From positions 1,273,522-1,337,521 of the forward strand of contig VYZB01000076.1 of NCBI GenBank assembly GCA_013397455.1: DNA of 64,000 bases, read 5' to 3'. The DNA comes from Crotophaga sulcirostris. Taxonomy: Eukaryota; Chordata; Aves; Cuculiformes; Crotophagidae. This document shows, piece by piece, positions 13,501 to 25,700 of this stretch (the stretch's first letter is position 1; each line of letters opens with the position of its first letter). The position numbers were made by a program, and so were the translations under genes. The notes beneath the pieces were generated by a model that made no database searches, was not told the DNA's origin, and saw only the letters and a program-made list of their open reading frames with translations.

Positions 13501-14659
13501 AGGGACTAGGTCTGGTTTAAAATTAGATTAAGATTGAAATTTAGGTGCAGGATGGCAGGCCTGCTAGGAACGTAGACTGGGAAAGCAAGATAGGAGTGGA
13601 AAAGGAATGAGAGGCAAGAAAAGGTTTAAATTAGGACCGGCTGGAATGGTTGTACAGAAGTGTGGGCACAGTGTGAAAACTGAACAGAGGATTTTAGAGT
13701 TTCACTGTTCTTTTTTCTATTACTATGTATCTGTAAAACCTACAGGCAAAATATGTGCCTTGTCCTCCTGTTATGCTGTTGTGCAGTTCATGATAGCTTC
13801 TAGTTAGTTTTTAGCTCAAGCTGATGAGGTGTGCAAAGATCTAAACGTTCCTTTTGCTGATGCATGCAGCTCTATCTATAATTGAATTCACTTTCTTTTC
13901 ATTTTCTTTAAAAAGAATGGGCTCATGAAAATGTTAGAAGGCTTATGTTGTGCCCAAAAAGTCAATCATTGAAAACCTACAGCTTGCTAAGATCTCTACA
14001 ATGTACATTTGTTCCCCCATATGCTTTATTAGGACACCAGTGTAGCTTTAGTTTTAGTACAGGATGCTGCTGTCGTGGAGCAGACACGATGAGTCTGCTC
14101 TGGGCATGCAATAGGACTGTGTAATAAAAACAGGCAGTTCTCTGTTGGATTCCTTTTCATCTAACCCAGAAAAAGACACATGATGGAAAAAGGCATTAGG
14201 AGTTTTCTTTCTCATGTATAAGACAGTTAATTGCCCACATGGAGAAAAATAATTAATTGCCAAAATTGTTATGCTTTAGAAGTCTCTCCAAGCACAATTT
14301 TTTAGAGGGAGATAGCACTTGTTTTTGAGAGGGAAATTTATTACCTCAGTGAAGCAGAGCAGAAATTCTCAAACTTGTTAGCTCATTGCCTTCCCATGCC
14401 ATTTGGTAACACAAATTTGGCCAACCTGTCTCCCTAATTTGAATACATAATGGTCCATAAACTGAGGCACATGGAAGACGGGAAGGGGTAAGAGACCATC
14501 CATGGTTTTTATAGGGAGCGAGGCACATGGGTTGCTCTGAGCATCCTCCAGTCCCGACTCCTCCAGTCAGAGTAGGCAGCAGCTGGTTGTGTGCTCCAAC
14601 TCCGTGGTAACAGCTACAAGGAAGCTGTCAGTACCTGCAATTGCACAGTGTCCCTGGAG

Positions 14660-14685
14660 AAAAAAAAAAAAAAAATAAAAAAAAA
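14660..14685. repeat. Poly-A tract
   Basis: Sixteen As, one T and nine As. No retrogene or SINE body was recognised immediately upstream on the + strand. Confidence 0.9.
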
Positions 14686-17600
14686 TGAGAAGAAAACAGC
14701 TGGAGGCCACACACTTATGAGCTTATGTGTTGTGGCCTTCTCCTCACAACTTGTCTCTGTTTATTGCTATCCCCATCCCGCATTAGAAAACCTCTGTGAG
14801 AAAGTTTATAGCATGAGTGTAATCTCTGGGTATAAACTTTTCTATATGTTTTTTCAAGTCATGTGTGAAATTTAGAATTTATTAAAGTCTATAATAATTC
14901 TCACTAAAGTCCTGAAGAGGTTCAAAATATATACTCATTTTCTTAACCGTTTAAAAATAGATGAAGCAACATTTTCCAGATTATATTACAGAGGATTTAG
15001 GTCAGAACCTCACATAACACATCTTATTTACTTATTTAAATGCCTTTGTAAGCGTAGTTCTTTCTGTATTAGCATAAATGTAGATCATATTAGTTAATAA
15101 TTTCTTTCTGTAACTACTGCTATAAAATATTTTCCAGGTCATTTTTCAGACTGTAAATATTTATACTTTTCCAGGATATTTTTTTCAGTCTAGCTAGAGC
15201 TTTCTATAACTGTAACAAAAAGCTATAGGCTGGATTTCCTCTAGGATGCACATGTATTTCACTAAGTATAGATGAGAGATCATAAGTCTGAAAAGGAGGT
15301 TAAAAAATTTACTTTGGGTAACCATACCAACAGTACAACAAACTATTAAGGACCATCTGCTGAAAATTAACTAGCATATGGATACCTAAAGAAAAGTTTG
15401 GCGTTATTGTTCAGTCTTTGAAATCAAGAAAGAAGACAGTGGTTTGAAATTTGTTTCTGTTTGGGATTTTTTTTTTCGTTATGAATATTTACCACTGGAC
15501 CAAGTAATCAATGATACTTCCAATGCAGTTTACATTATTCAGGTACAGCTTTATGGGTTATTAATACACAGATTTAATACTTCCTATAGTGTTATAAGAG
15601 GAAACCAAATTATTTTATTACTTTTTTTTCCCAAAAATAGCTATAACTATAAATTTTAAGTCGAAAGCTTCAAAAATAGTCAATGTAATCCTAGAACCCA
15701 TATTTAGATGTAGAATAAGCATCCTGTTTTTCATAAGAGCTGATCAGCCAAAATGCCAGCCAGGGGACAATAGGAATCACATTTCTAAAATTTACATTCA
15801 TATAAATATGGATTGAGGAGCTAAATCTCAAGCTCCTGTCACAGAAAGAAGTTTAGCTAATGAACTGTACATCTAGGAGAAAAATCTGCTTTTGAAGTAA
15901 TTTATGTATGTAAATTTCTGCATGGTAAAGCTTGATAAGACTAAACCTCAGCAGCAAAGAAAACAATGAAAACTCTGTGTGAAACGTAACTGCTCATAAA
16001 TGGTGCTACAACCATAATTTCTGTGTATTATGAGACTAATGGATGACAGAGAAATAAAGAACATGTCGCTATACAGTATGAGGCAATTTATTCATGAATA
16101 GCTTGAAATTGGATTGTAAATGTAATCAAGTGCATTGATGTCCCCGGCTATTTGGTAGTGATGTAGTATGCTTTCCCACAAAATTGTTCATTAAAGAAAA
16201 TATTAAAGGCTAGATATTTCAATGTTATCTCAAACAAAATCAGAACATTTCTTCCAGACCATTCAAATCTTTTGTGCATTTTTTTCCCAAAGATGGGGAT
16301 CCCTTTTAGCACTACAGATGAAAATTCAAATCCCTGGTAGAAATTCCTCTACACCTCTGGCCCATACAATCTCAGGCTAGCAGATGCATTTCTCTCAAAG
16401 GTTAATTTGACCTGCTTTGTTGATGAAACATGCAGCTCAAGGCAGCCTACTTAGCTTTACTCGCAGTAGAATGCCGAAGTTAACACAATGCTAAGGTCCA
16501 TTTCTAAGGCTGTTCTCCAAAACACTGGATAGTAAGAACAGTTGGTTCTCACACTGTCAAGTCTTATTTCTTTAGTGCCATTTTGCTTTTTAAGACTACA
16601 ATGTTTTCAATTTTTGTCCTCTCAAGGGAGTTTTGTGAAACTAACCATATTATATTGCTCTGTGCGCTCCTAAGTCTGAACTGGCAACCTTAGTAAAACA
16701 ATCATCTCTCCGATTCTCCAATGCATTGTAGCCATGATTGAGGCTTAGGCACTCAAAGATAAAGAAATTTATTATTTCTTTAGGTTGTCGCTGAATCCCT
16801 CCCCTCCTCTAAACTCTGTAAAATTTTTATCTTCTGCTCCTCCTAAGGAGCATAACCCTAGGAAGTTCCATCTGTCTTTTATATGAGATGGAAAGAGAGA
16901 AGGTTGTTACTTCTGAGTGTGTAACTTCTCCTGGCAGCAAGGTACAGAGTCAACACATCCACATTTGCAGTACACTTACTGGGAGAGTGAGTCTGGCCAA
17001 AGACGCTGTACAATTATTCTGAGCATCAGTCAGCAAAGAAAATACAGTCTAGAAATGCTGCTTTAGCAGACTAGTGACTGTAGCTATTTAATTCTCAAAC
17101 CCAATGTTTTGGTCATACCCAATTGTCCATTATTACAGGTCATACCCCATACCGGAAAGCAGCAAAAATCATTAAGGTCTGAGACTGAAGGGGTCACAGT
17201 AAATCCTCACAGAAAACAAATTTGTTTTCACTTTATAAGTAGATATACAAATCTTTTATCAAATTAAAAGGGAGTAAAATGTTATTACTATGAGTGACTT
17301 ACTGGTCAAAAAAAGCTTGCTACTACAAAGTATGCTTTTAAAAATGTTAGCATTCACTCATTAAAACTACTGTAATTGCAGTGTGAAAATGCTCTCAATA
17401 CTAATCATAAAAACTATTATAGGAAATACTCAGAATTGCTGTTGAAAAAAACATTGTGGGGTTATTGGGAACAAGTGCATAATGTGTTTTCAATAGTGCT
17501 TTTTTCTCATTCCATTACACAATAGAAATTAAGAATATATTAGAGAATAGTTCTCTGAAATATTTATAACTTTAATAACTCAAATATAGATATCTGCCTT

Positions 17601-18295
17601 GGCCCATGTATGGCAAAGTTCAACTATGCCACTGACTCTGTATCATCACCTTATGGAACCATCCCACCCATGCACATGCAGTAGCTGTAGGGGAGCAACC
17701 CTAAGGTGTTTCCCAGTTAATCATGTGGGGAGAAATGAAAGGGTAGTTTATGCAATGGAAAGAATATCCTGAAGGCAAGCTTAGGAGTGGTTTTATGGAT
17801 CCTTTTTCCAGCCTTGCAGATGTTATCATTTTTTTCCCTGCAAACTCTGTTATGTTTTCTCTTGCCCTTCAAGTTCAGAGGGAGGACTCCTATCAGCATA
17901 GTTTCTCTGTGTAGACTGGAGAGGATCACTGGGTTTCAGATTTCTGAGAGCTTCAATAACTGCTGTTAGTGCTATTCATTTAATGGAATAAGGTCTGGGA
18001 AGCTTCGCAGAGGATTTCTCTCTGCAGATTCCATTCCAGGAGTGTGAGGAAGGGACAACTGGAAAAAAAAAAAGTTATTGAATAGCATTGTTTAGCCAGC
18101 TAGTACCAGAAAGCAAGGGACAGATCTGTCAGCTATACTAGAAAGGGTTGATCTACATAAGAGAAACAGGATTGTCTTCTTAAACAGAAAAAAAAAATCT
18201 AAATTTTCAAGGAAAAAGAAAATATATATTTATCTCAAAACATACAAATAGATACAAAATTGCCACCAGCATAGCTATCCTTCTATGAATTCAAT

Positions 18296-18350
18296 TAAAA
18301 AAACAAACAAAAAAAAGCCCCAAACTCACACACACACACACACAAAACAC
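18296..18350. repeat. A-rich and (CA)9 microsatellite
   Basis: An AAAC/A-rich stretch is followed by nine CA units (18327-18344). Confidence 0.9.
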
Positions 18351-21300
18351 CAAAACAGCACCAAGACTTAGCTAATAGATCTTTCTTTAAATTTAAAGGT
18401 ATTTTATTCTGACAAAGGGAGGTGAAGTTCCTAGTAATTAAGAAAGTAACTCTGAAAAAAGAGACAGGAGGAAATAAGCTTTTCAGTCCATACTGGAAAC
18501 GTATTTGTGGAAGTCAAAGAGTACGAAGCTAACATGCATCCTAGAGAAGATGGTAAGTTTTCATAGATAAAACTCTCTGTTCTTGGTTTAGAACAGCGTT
18601 CAGCTTTAAGGTTCATGTCACATACATTTGTAGAGGTGGTTTCTGATAAGGTAAGAAATAACAAGCAGTTTGCCTTAACTACAAAAAAGCAATGTTTAAT
18701 TGCAGTTCTTAGGCAAACTGCCAGGTGATCTTCTAAATTGGTTGAGTATAGGGTCCTGCAGGACACAATGGATGTGCTTTAGAAAGGAAATGAGAAAAAG
18801 CCTTGCAAAAGGTCTGTGAAATAATAACCAAATGGGCAGTTGAAGGTGCCATGGGAGGTAGTACAGCCTGTGATAGTTCTAGAAGAATACCAAGAGTTTC
18901 ATGATCAGGAACTTCATCCCAAAACTCTAGACAGATTTTATATCTCTTGTGATCAGACTGCAAGGCCGGTGGAAGATAAGGACTTTGATCTTGAACTTGT
19001 CCTCATGGTCACAAGTTTTCAGAAAAATTTTGATTGTTGATGTTGATGTCAACAGTGACGTTGCTGAGGAGAAAATGGCCTACCAATTTCTGTTCTGAGT
19101 GAATTTCTTTTGAGGACAGATAGCTTCATATCCAGATATACAGTCCAGACTGGTAGCAATGGCATTTATAACAGTGGGCAGATCTGCCAGGATGAGACAG
19201 ATTCACCTATCCAATCACAGATGGTAGAAAATATTACTCACAGATGCTGCTGTATGATTGCTTGGCTTCAGCAAGGAGTCAGGAGTACTCACAAAAGTGG
19301 ATTTTATTAGCTACCCTGCATTTCTCCCAAGAAAGATTTACTGTATGTGAGAAGGACGATAAAAAAGGCAAAAAACATAAGAATCTTTCTCTGAAAGAAG
19401 AATGATATATTTAATTGTAAGGAGCCTCAGTTTCTCATAGCTTTCTTTTGTCAGACAGAAATTGTTGGATTCACAAGATCTGAGTCAAGACTCCTTCAGT
19501 GCATCTGGTGTTTCCTAAGGAGGGAATGTACCGAACTGAAGGAGTGCTGGTGGGTGGGAGTGATGGCTGGGGAGAGGGAAAGCTGGGCTTCCTGATGGTA
19601 GAAAAGGGAGATCAGCAAGCCTTTTGGAATTGCTGCTAGTGATATACCAGTGGCGTTTCTCAGAGTAAATTTATGTTAGGACAAACTGCTAATTACTGGC
19701 AGAAGTCAAAAATAATTGAATCTCAAGGTCTCATGCTGAAAAGCGAGCAGTTCAATGAAGAATTCTACTTCAGAGCTGCATTTCTGCAATGGCTTTGCCA
19801 AGGACTGAGCAGGGTCATGGTGGGTATGTGAGGCAGCTTGAGGAGCCCTGCTCTCACCCTGCTGACCCTGCATACAGCATGGGTAGCACTGTGTTTTACA
19901 GAGCTCATTACAGTAGCGCAGGTCTTATGGGATTTCTTTTGCTTGCCTTCCTCCTGGCTGCCTGACAGAAGAGGCGGATGAATAACACCTGCTGCCAGTG
20001 ACAGCTGCTGTTATGCACCTCTCCCCTTCTGTCCAGAAAAGGACCATTCACAATGTAACACAGGAAAAAACACTCCAGGAGGTATCCAAGGAAAAGCTTC
20101 ACTGTCTGCTATATTTCTGCTTTTATTTGTTCTAATAAACTGCCCCCACAGAAGGTTAACAAACTTACATATGAAATAAAATATGAATATCGACCTGTAG
20201 TGCGAGCTCAGGTTCAAATAAAAGATGCACGAGAGCAAGGAAGGGTTGTTAGCAATGTGATCCCAAATAGGAAGTATTAATATGGGATTTCCTTTGACTC
20301 GGTTAGTGAGTGGATTATCAGTATTACTGCTTTTAATAGTACCCTTTCACTCTTTTACTTCTGGCATTGCTGAACCGGTTTTATTAATATTGACCAGTTT
20401 TGGAAAATCTACATCTAATGCAACCCTACTTTCAATATCAATATAGTCCAGATAAATTTGGAAGACAGTGGGATACCTGTCCTAGGTAAAATGTTCATTA
20501 TTTTCATTAGACAGATAAGATAAAGCATCATTACTGATATTTTGGGATTTTTTACAGGAAACTTTTATGGTTCAGTGTAGCAGAGCAAAACATTTCTGGC
20601 AGATTCTTTTCACACAGCTTTAAGTTTCTCAAATGTGTATTTTTAGCTGGGGGAGTGGTGAGCAAGGGAGGGACGTGTTTCAGGACAATGATTTCTCTGA
20701 TTCTGAACTGTACCCAGGATAGATGGGTGAATTGTCCTTTAAAGGCTTCTGTCTCTGCCCACTGGCTACTGAGAGAGGCTAGGCACATAATGGTTAAACA
20801 ACCAACTTCAGTAAAATAAACCCCATCAGTTTAGAAGAAAGACCAACTGAAATATGCCAGTAAAACAAATTACCTAGCCACTTAAGAGGCAGAAAAATAA
20901 ATTTGCGTTTAGGTGTCTAAATTTTATCTAAATCTAAATTCTCTTTGGACTTAATTCCCTGTGGTTTCCTATCTTAATGTCTCCATTCATGCTAGGAGCA
21001 GTACTAGATATGTTTCACCCAACTCCTGTTTAGAAGCATTAGATATGAGATTAAGAAGTGCATGGGCTTTATCTATAGAGGGTAACCTCAGTGGTTAACA
21101 ATACTTCTTCAGCTTTACCCCTCCACTCCAGGCATGCCTGTGCTATCTCTGATGAGATGCATGTACTACTTTATTACTTCTGCAAACATGTGGAAGGCAT
21201 AATTTTCTGGTTCTTTATGGTGATAGATTTAAATAACTGGTTTCAGGAAATGAAAATAATGCATCAAGTCGTTTAAGTTATTCTGATTGCTAGCCTTTGT

Positions 21301-22570
21301 TTTACACTTGGTTTACTCCAAATGATTTAGAAAATAACCTGGCAAATTAAGAGTGGTGCACAATATTGCAGAAACTTCTTTCAAAATAAATAAAAAAAGA
21401 AGAAACAAACTTTCTAAAATTCATCTTACATTATTCCAAATTGTGCTCCTTTTTATCATTTCCTTAAGCTTCATAGGAATTCAATGCAAATACAATTTAT
21501 TCTAGGCAGGAATACCAGCCTCTCCTGTATTAAGATTAGCTGACACTTCTGGCTTTGTAATGCATTTTCAAAATCCTAACAAGTTTATCAAATTGAACTG
21601 AACTAATCCCAAATTTATTAAGCTGCTCAGGCTTAATATTTTTGAATATTTCATTTGGATTAAACCAACTGTTACTGAGAACGAAAACTAGGAAAAAATA
21701 TGCGGGTTTGTCCATGTTAAAACAATTTGGCAATATCTTTTGAATATTGGATGAGTTTTCATTAGTAATAGAACCGTATATTAATTTAAAAAACATGAAC
21801 ATAAGCACATAGTTAATTTAAGCCTACTATTTGAACATGCTTACAAGTTTACAACTGAAATAATGTACTTGCCATGTATTTTTTCTATATCGCTGTGTGT
21901 ATAACAGTAGAAATATACGAATGGCATGCAACTATATGAGACTGTAGTACATGGTTTGGCTGGTTATTTTTATTGGCAGCTCTTGTTTTCCTTTTTGAAC
22001 CTAAATGCCATGCAAAATTAAAAATATATTTTAAGTTGCATATGCATAAAAGCCTCTAACCTTTATAATATAGAAAAAATTCATCATCCCTTTCTGCTCC
22101 ATGGGGAACAGAGGCAAATATTACACACATACACACCAAACCTCAAAAATTAACTTAACTTTTAAAACCTTGCAAGTGTGTTTTGCCCATCGAAGAAGAT
22201 TCTGAAAACGTGAACACTGTAAATCTTAGCTATTCTGACATGTAATAACATTTTCCACATTTGCATACATAAACATAGTAGTGGCTCTGTAGAATTTTTT
22301 TTTTCATTTTCCTGGAGTTAATATTAAATCCAGACTTCAATATTAATATTTAAGCATCCTCAAAACATTTTTAGAGGTCAGAATGCACCTTAGACACCTC
22401 CAATGATCATGAAATAAACTAAAATAATTTGTGTCTTCTTGCTTTCATCTTTTGATGTTTCTGAAACTTTTCTTGGTTCATTGTTAAAAGCCCTTTTTAT
22501 TAGCAACCTGTGTTTTTCTCCCTATATAGGAATAAAGCTGTACAGGGATCTATCTATGGCTCATGGCAAT

Positions 22571-22610
22571 CTCCCCCCCTTTTTTTTTTTCTTTTTTTTT
22601 TGTCTCTCCA
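22571..22610 (+). promoter_or_regulatory. GABBR2: Polypyrimidine tract of the exon B acceptor
   Basis: An almost pure pyrimidine run: C7, eleven Ts, C, ten Ts, then TGTCTCTCCA before the G of the AG. It is an unusually long and strong tract. Its homopolymers make it prone to length polymorphism and sequencing error. Confidence 0.9.
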
Positions 22611-22611
22611 G

Positions 22612-22734
22612 ATCATTAAAGACCAGAAGCTACTGGTGATAGTTGGAGGGATGCTACTGATTGATCTTTGCATCCTGATTTGCTGGCAGGTTGTGGATCC
22701 TTTGAGAAGGACAGTGGAAAAGTATAACATGGAG
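22612..22734 (+). CDS. GABBR2: GABBR2 internal exon B (end of loop 2, TM4, start of extracellular loop 2)
   Basis: This is the next GABBR2 exon, 41 codons, phase 0 at both ends, joining directly in frame to the exon ending at 8706. The translation opens with IIKDQK, the end of intracellular loop 2. A hydrophobic helix follows ([22 protein letters not shown]4), then [15 protein letters not shown], which begins extracellular loop 2. From memory it matches about human residues 591-631, with two differences: Val for Ala after WQ, and Asn for Ser in the EKY(S/N)ME segment. Both are mild and fit a bird orthologue. The acceptor has a very strong pyrimidine tract (22571-22608) ending CCAG, and the donor is GAG|GTATGT. 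Without splicing, the frame would run 23 more codons into the intron to a TAA at 22804. The next exon, expected to continue with PDPAGRD-like sequence, was not found in the remaining 41 kb. Confidence 0.97.
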
Positions 22735-25700
22735 GTATGTCCTCAAGCCCAAGCAATGCTTATGGTTGCATATCAGTATCTACAGCTTCCTATAAGAGCA
22801 AGCTAAAGATGCACTAGGTTATATGAAAGCAGATCAAGCTGTGTATTTGGGGTAAGAAGGTTTCTGTTTCTTTTTTTAAAGCGAATAGAAATGAAATAAC
22901 TGTAACCAAAAGAAATTGTATCTGTATTTGAAGGTGCCACATTTCTGTCACTTGTGAGAGATATTAGATGAAAGGGTTGTAAACACAGGAGAGTCCTCTG
23001 CTAAGATTCTCTATTAGAGTCTGTTGCAATAAATAATAGATTATCAGAACCCATTAGCAGATTTCAGTAAGAGCTCATTCAAGATAAGTTCGGGAGAGGT
23101 CACTGCTTAGACTGGATTATTTGTGGAGATATTCAGGAATTATGTTACCTACTGCTGTATTTATTTTCAGTAATAGTGTGTGCATGCACACATACTAGTT
23201 CTTCCTATTTAATGCCATTCTCAGAAAGGTCATGCGGGAGATTTTGATAGGGAGGAGGTAATAGCTCAATAACACCTATACAAATTTTCCAGCGTTCTGG
23301 TAGGTTTCTAGAACTAGAGCTTTCTGGACAAACTGACAGCAAAAAACATGGCAACAACAATGCAGAACAAGGAAAAAAAGATCCTATCTGTATGCAGATT
23401 AGCAGCATTTGCAAGTTTATTACCTCCAACATGGAAACTAGTGATATCTGAAAACTAGATTATATGAGGACACTATAGAAGTGTTATTCTCTTCTCCAGC
23501 ACTTAGCAATCAGTAAGAAAAAGAATGGTAATTTTCTCTTCTGATGTTAGTATTTGTAAGAAAAGATATTATGTTTTATTCCATTATATTTACTTTGTTT
23601 TACTTTGCACAGTAGCTCTGGAGTTTTATTAGCAGAATATTTTACTTTTTATTGGATTATAATATGTAGACAATATTTAGACCAATGCTTCCTAAACTGA
23701 AAGGGATGCCACTCAAGAATTCACTTCAGAGTCTGAAAAGATACCACTCAGTTGTTTCCTAGTTTGAACTCTTTTAAGAGACTCCTCACTTACTACAGTT
23801 ATCAATTACAAATGTAAAATGTGAATGAAATTTGTCTTGGTGCAGACATGTCTGCTCTATCTTTGTAGAGCTTGAAACAATAGCAGCTTCTCTATAGCCT
23901 TGTTCATTATATTTCAACTGCATTGCAACTGATACTTCAGTTGTCAGTGTTGTTAACTGCTCACTGCTCATATAAACCCCAATTTAATATGTGAGTAGTC
24001 AAAAAACCCAATTGAAATTATGCTTATTTCAGTGCTGTGGGTAATGTCTTACAAGGACTTCTACTTTTTTCTCTGTTTAGAGGGAGGCCATAACTCAAGA
24101 TCCTGATATCTGATCTTAGTGGAATCACTCTAGTGAAATTTCTGTAGACGGCAGCTGTAACTGTGAAGTTATCATACTGTAAATACCATATATTTGAAAA
24201 ATTATGTTTACTGGCCTTTTAAATGATTGCACTTTCCATCTGAACTTATCAGTGTATATTCTTTGGTGGTGTAATGTATACCACTGAAAACTTAGCACAT
24301 TTCTTCCACATTTTGTACTATTGAGACCACAGGGCTGTACACCAGTTGCCTGAACTTTGTATTAGAACTTGATTTCTCTGGGAACTATGTTAAGTCTGTG
24401 CAAACTCTCATTCACTGAATGCACACTTGCGAGTGTAATATTTTGAACGCTCAGTATATAATTTACTTAAACTTACCCTTAGAGCTCTTTGCTATTACTG
24501 TAAGTTTTGCAGAATTTATTTTTAAGCTAGCAGATTTGGAGAGGGAAGGAAATAAAAGTATTGTACAAACAAGTTTGGTCATTAAAATACTACACGTTTT
24601 TTGTATATATAAGCAGCGGACTGCAATTTGCTTTTCTGAAGCAGACTTCTTCAGGTGTGAAACTGCTTTGTAAAAGCAAATTACAACTGTATTTGCCTTT
24701 TTTAAAAACAATTTTACTTGCTTTTTAAATTTTCTATTTATAAAATGCATTCTGCAATGGTGAATTCTTTGGTTGAGCTTACCTGAGTAGGTATTATCTT
24801 TTGTGTGTTTGAAAAGTACATATCACATAGTAAACACTACTGGAGGCAAGTTTCTGTTTTATTTCAGGAATATTGTGTCACATATTTCATGTCCCACTTG
24901 CTTTTATGAAATAATTTTAAATGGATATTTATCTCAGTTACTCATCAGCTTCATAAACACATCAGTCAAAGTAACCAAGACGAGGAGTCTAAAAACTGAC
25001 AGTGTCCTTCACTGTTTGACATTGTTCACAAAGCAATTCATTTGAATACCAACACCAGCAAGCTATCAAGCACTTTTTGAAAGTCCAGATCCCTTTTCCG
25101 GAGTTTTTTGTGAAGTTAAGCTGTCCATGTCTTAGAAACTGAGGACGGACGGTCTACATCTAAAAATACAGAGGGAAGTGAAGACATTTGTGGTGAGTCT
25201 CTTTCTCTGAGAGAAGGAAGAAATCAGATGGATGTTGGGTCTGTCAATTTTCAGACTGGTGTCTGGCATCCTGACCCCAAATGGCAAGTTTCATCATGAA
25301 AAGCAGATTTATGGCTGCCATAAGAGACCATGGCAAAAGTTTAAATGACAGAGCCATAAAGCATCCAGATCCTCCAACTATCTGTAGGACAGTTATTTGA
25401 TATATGATATATAGACAATAATATTGTTGGATAAAGGCAAATGGGTTACACATAAAGGCAGAGGCCACTTTTAAAATTTCCCAAGCTGTACACTCATCTC
25501 CTTCAGAAGAATGTTCCTCCTACGTACACTTCGTATAGCCTACTGTAGTCTTGATTCTCACAAAATGCAAAAGCATTTTCTGACAAAAAATGCTTCTCAG
25601 CTTCAAGCAGCAGTATAAAAAATAGGAATTAATCCATAACGTTACCTCAATTCATCTGTTTCACTTGTTGCAGCAACATTAACATTTTTCCTTTTGCTAA

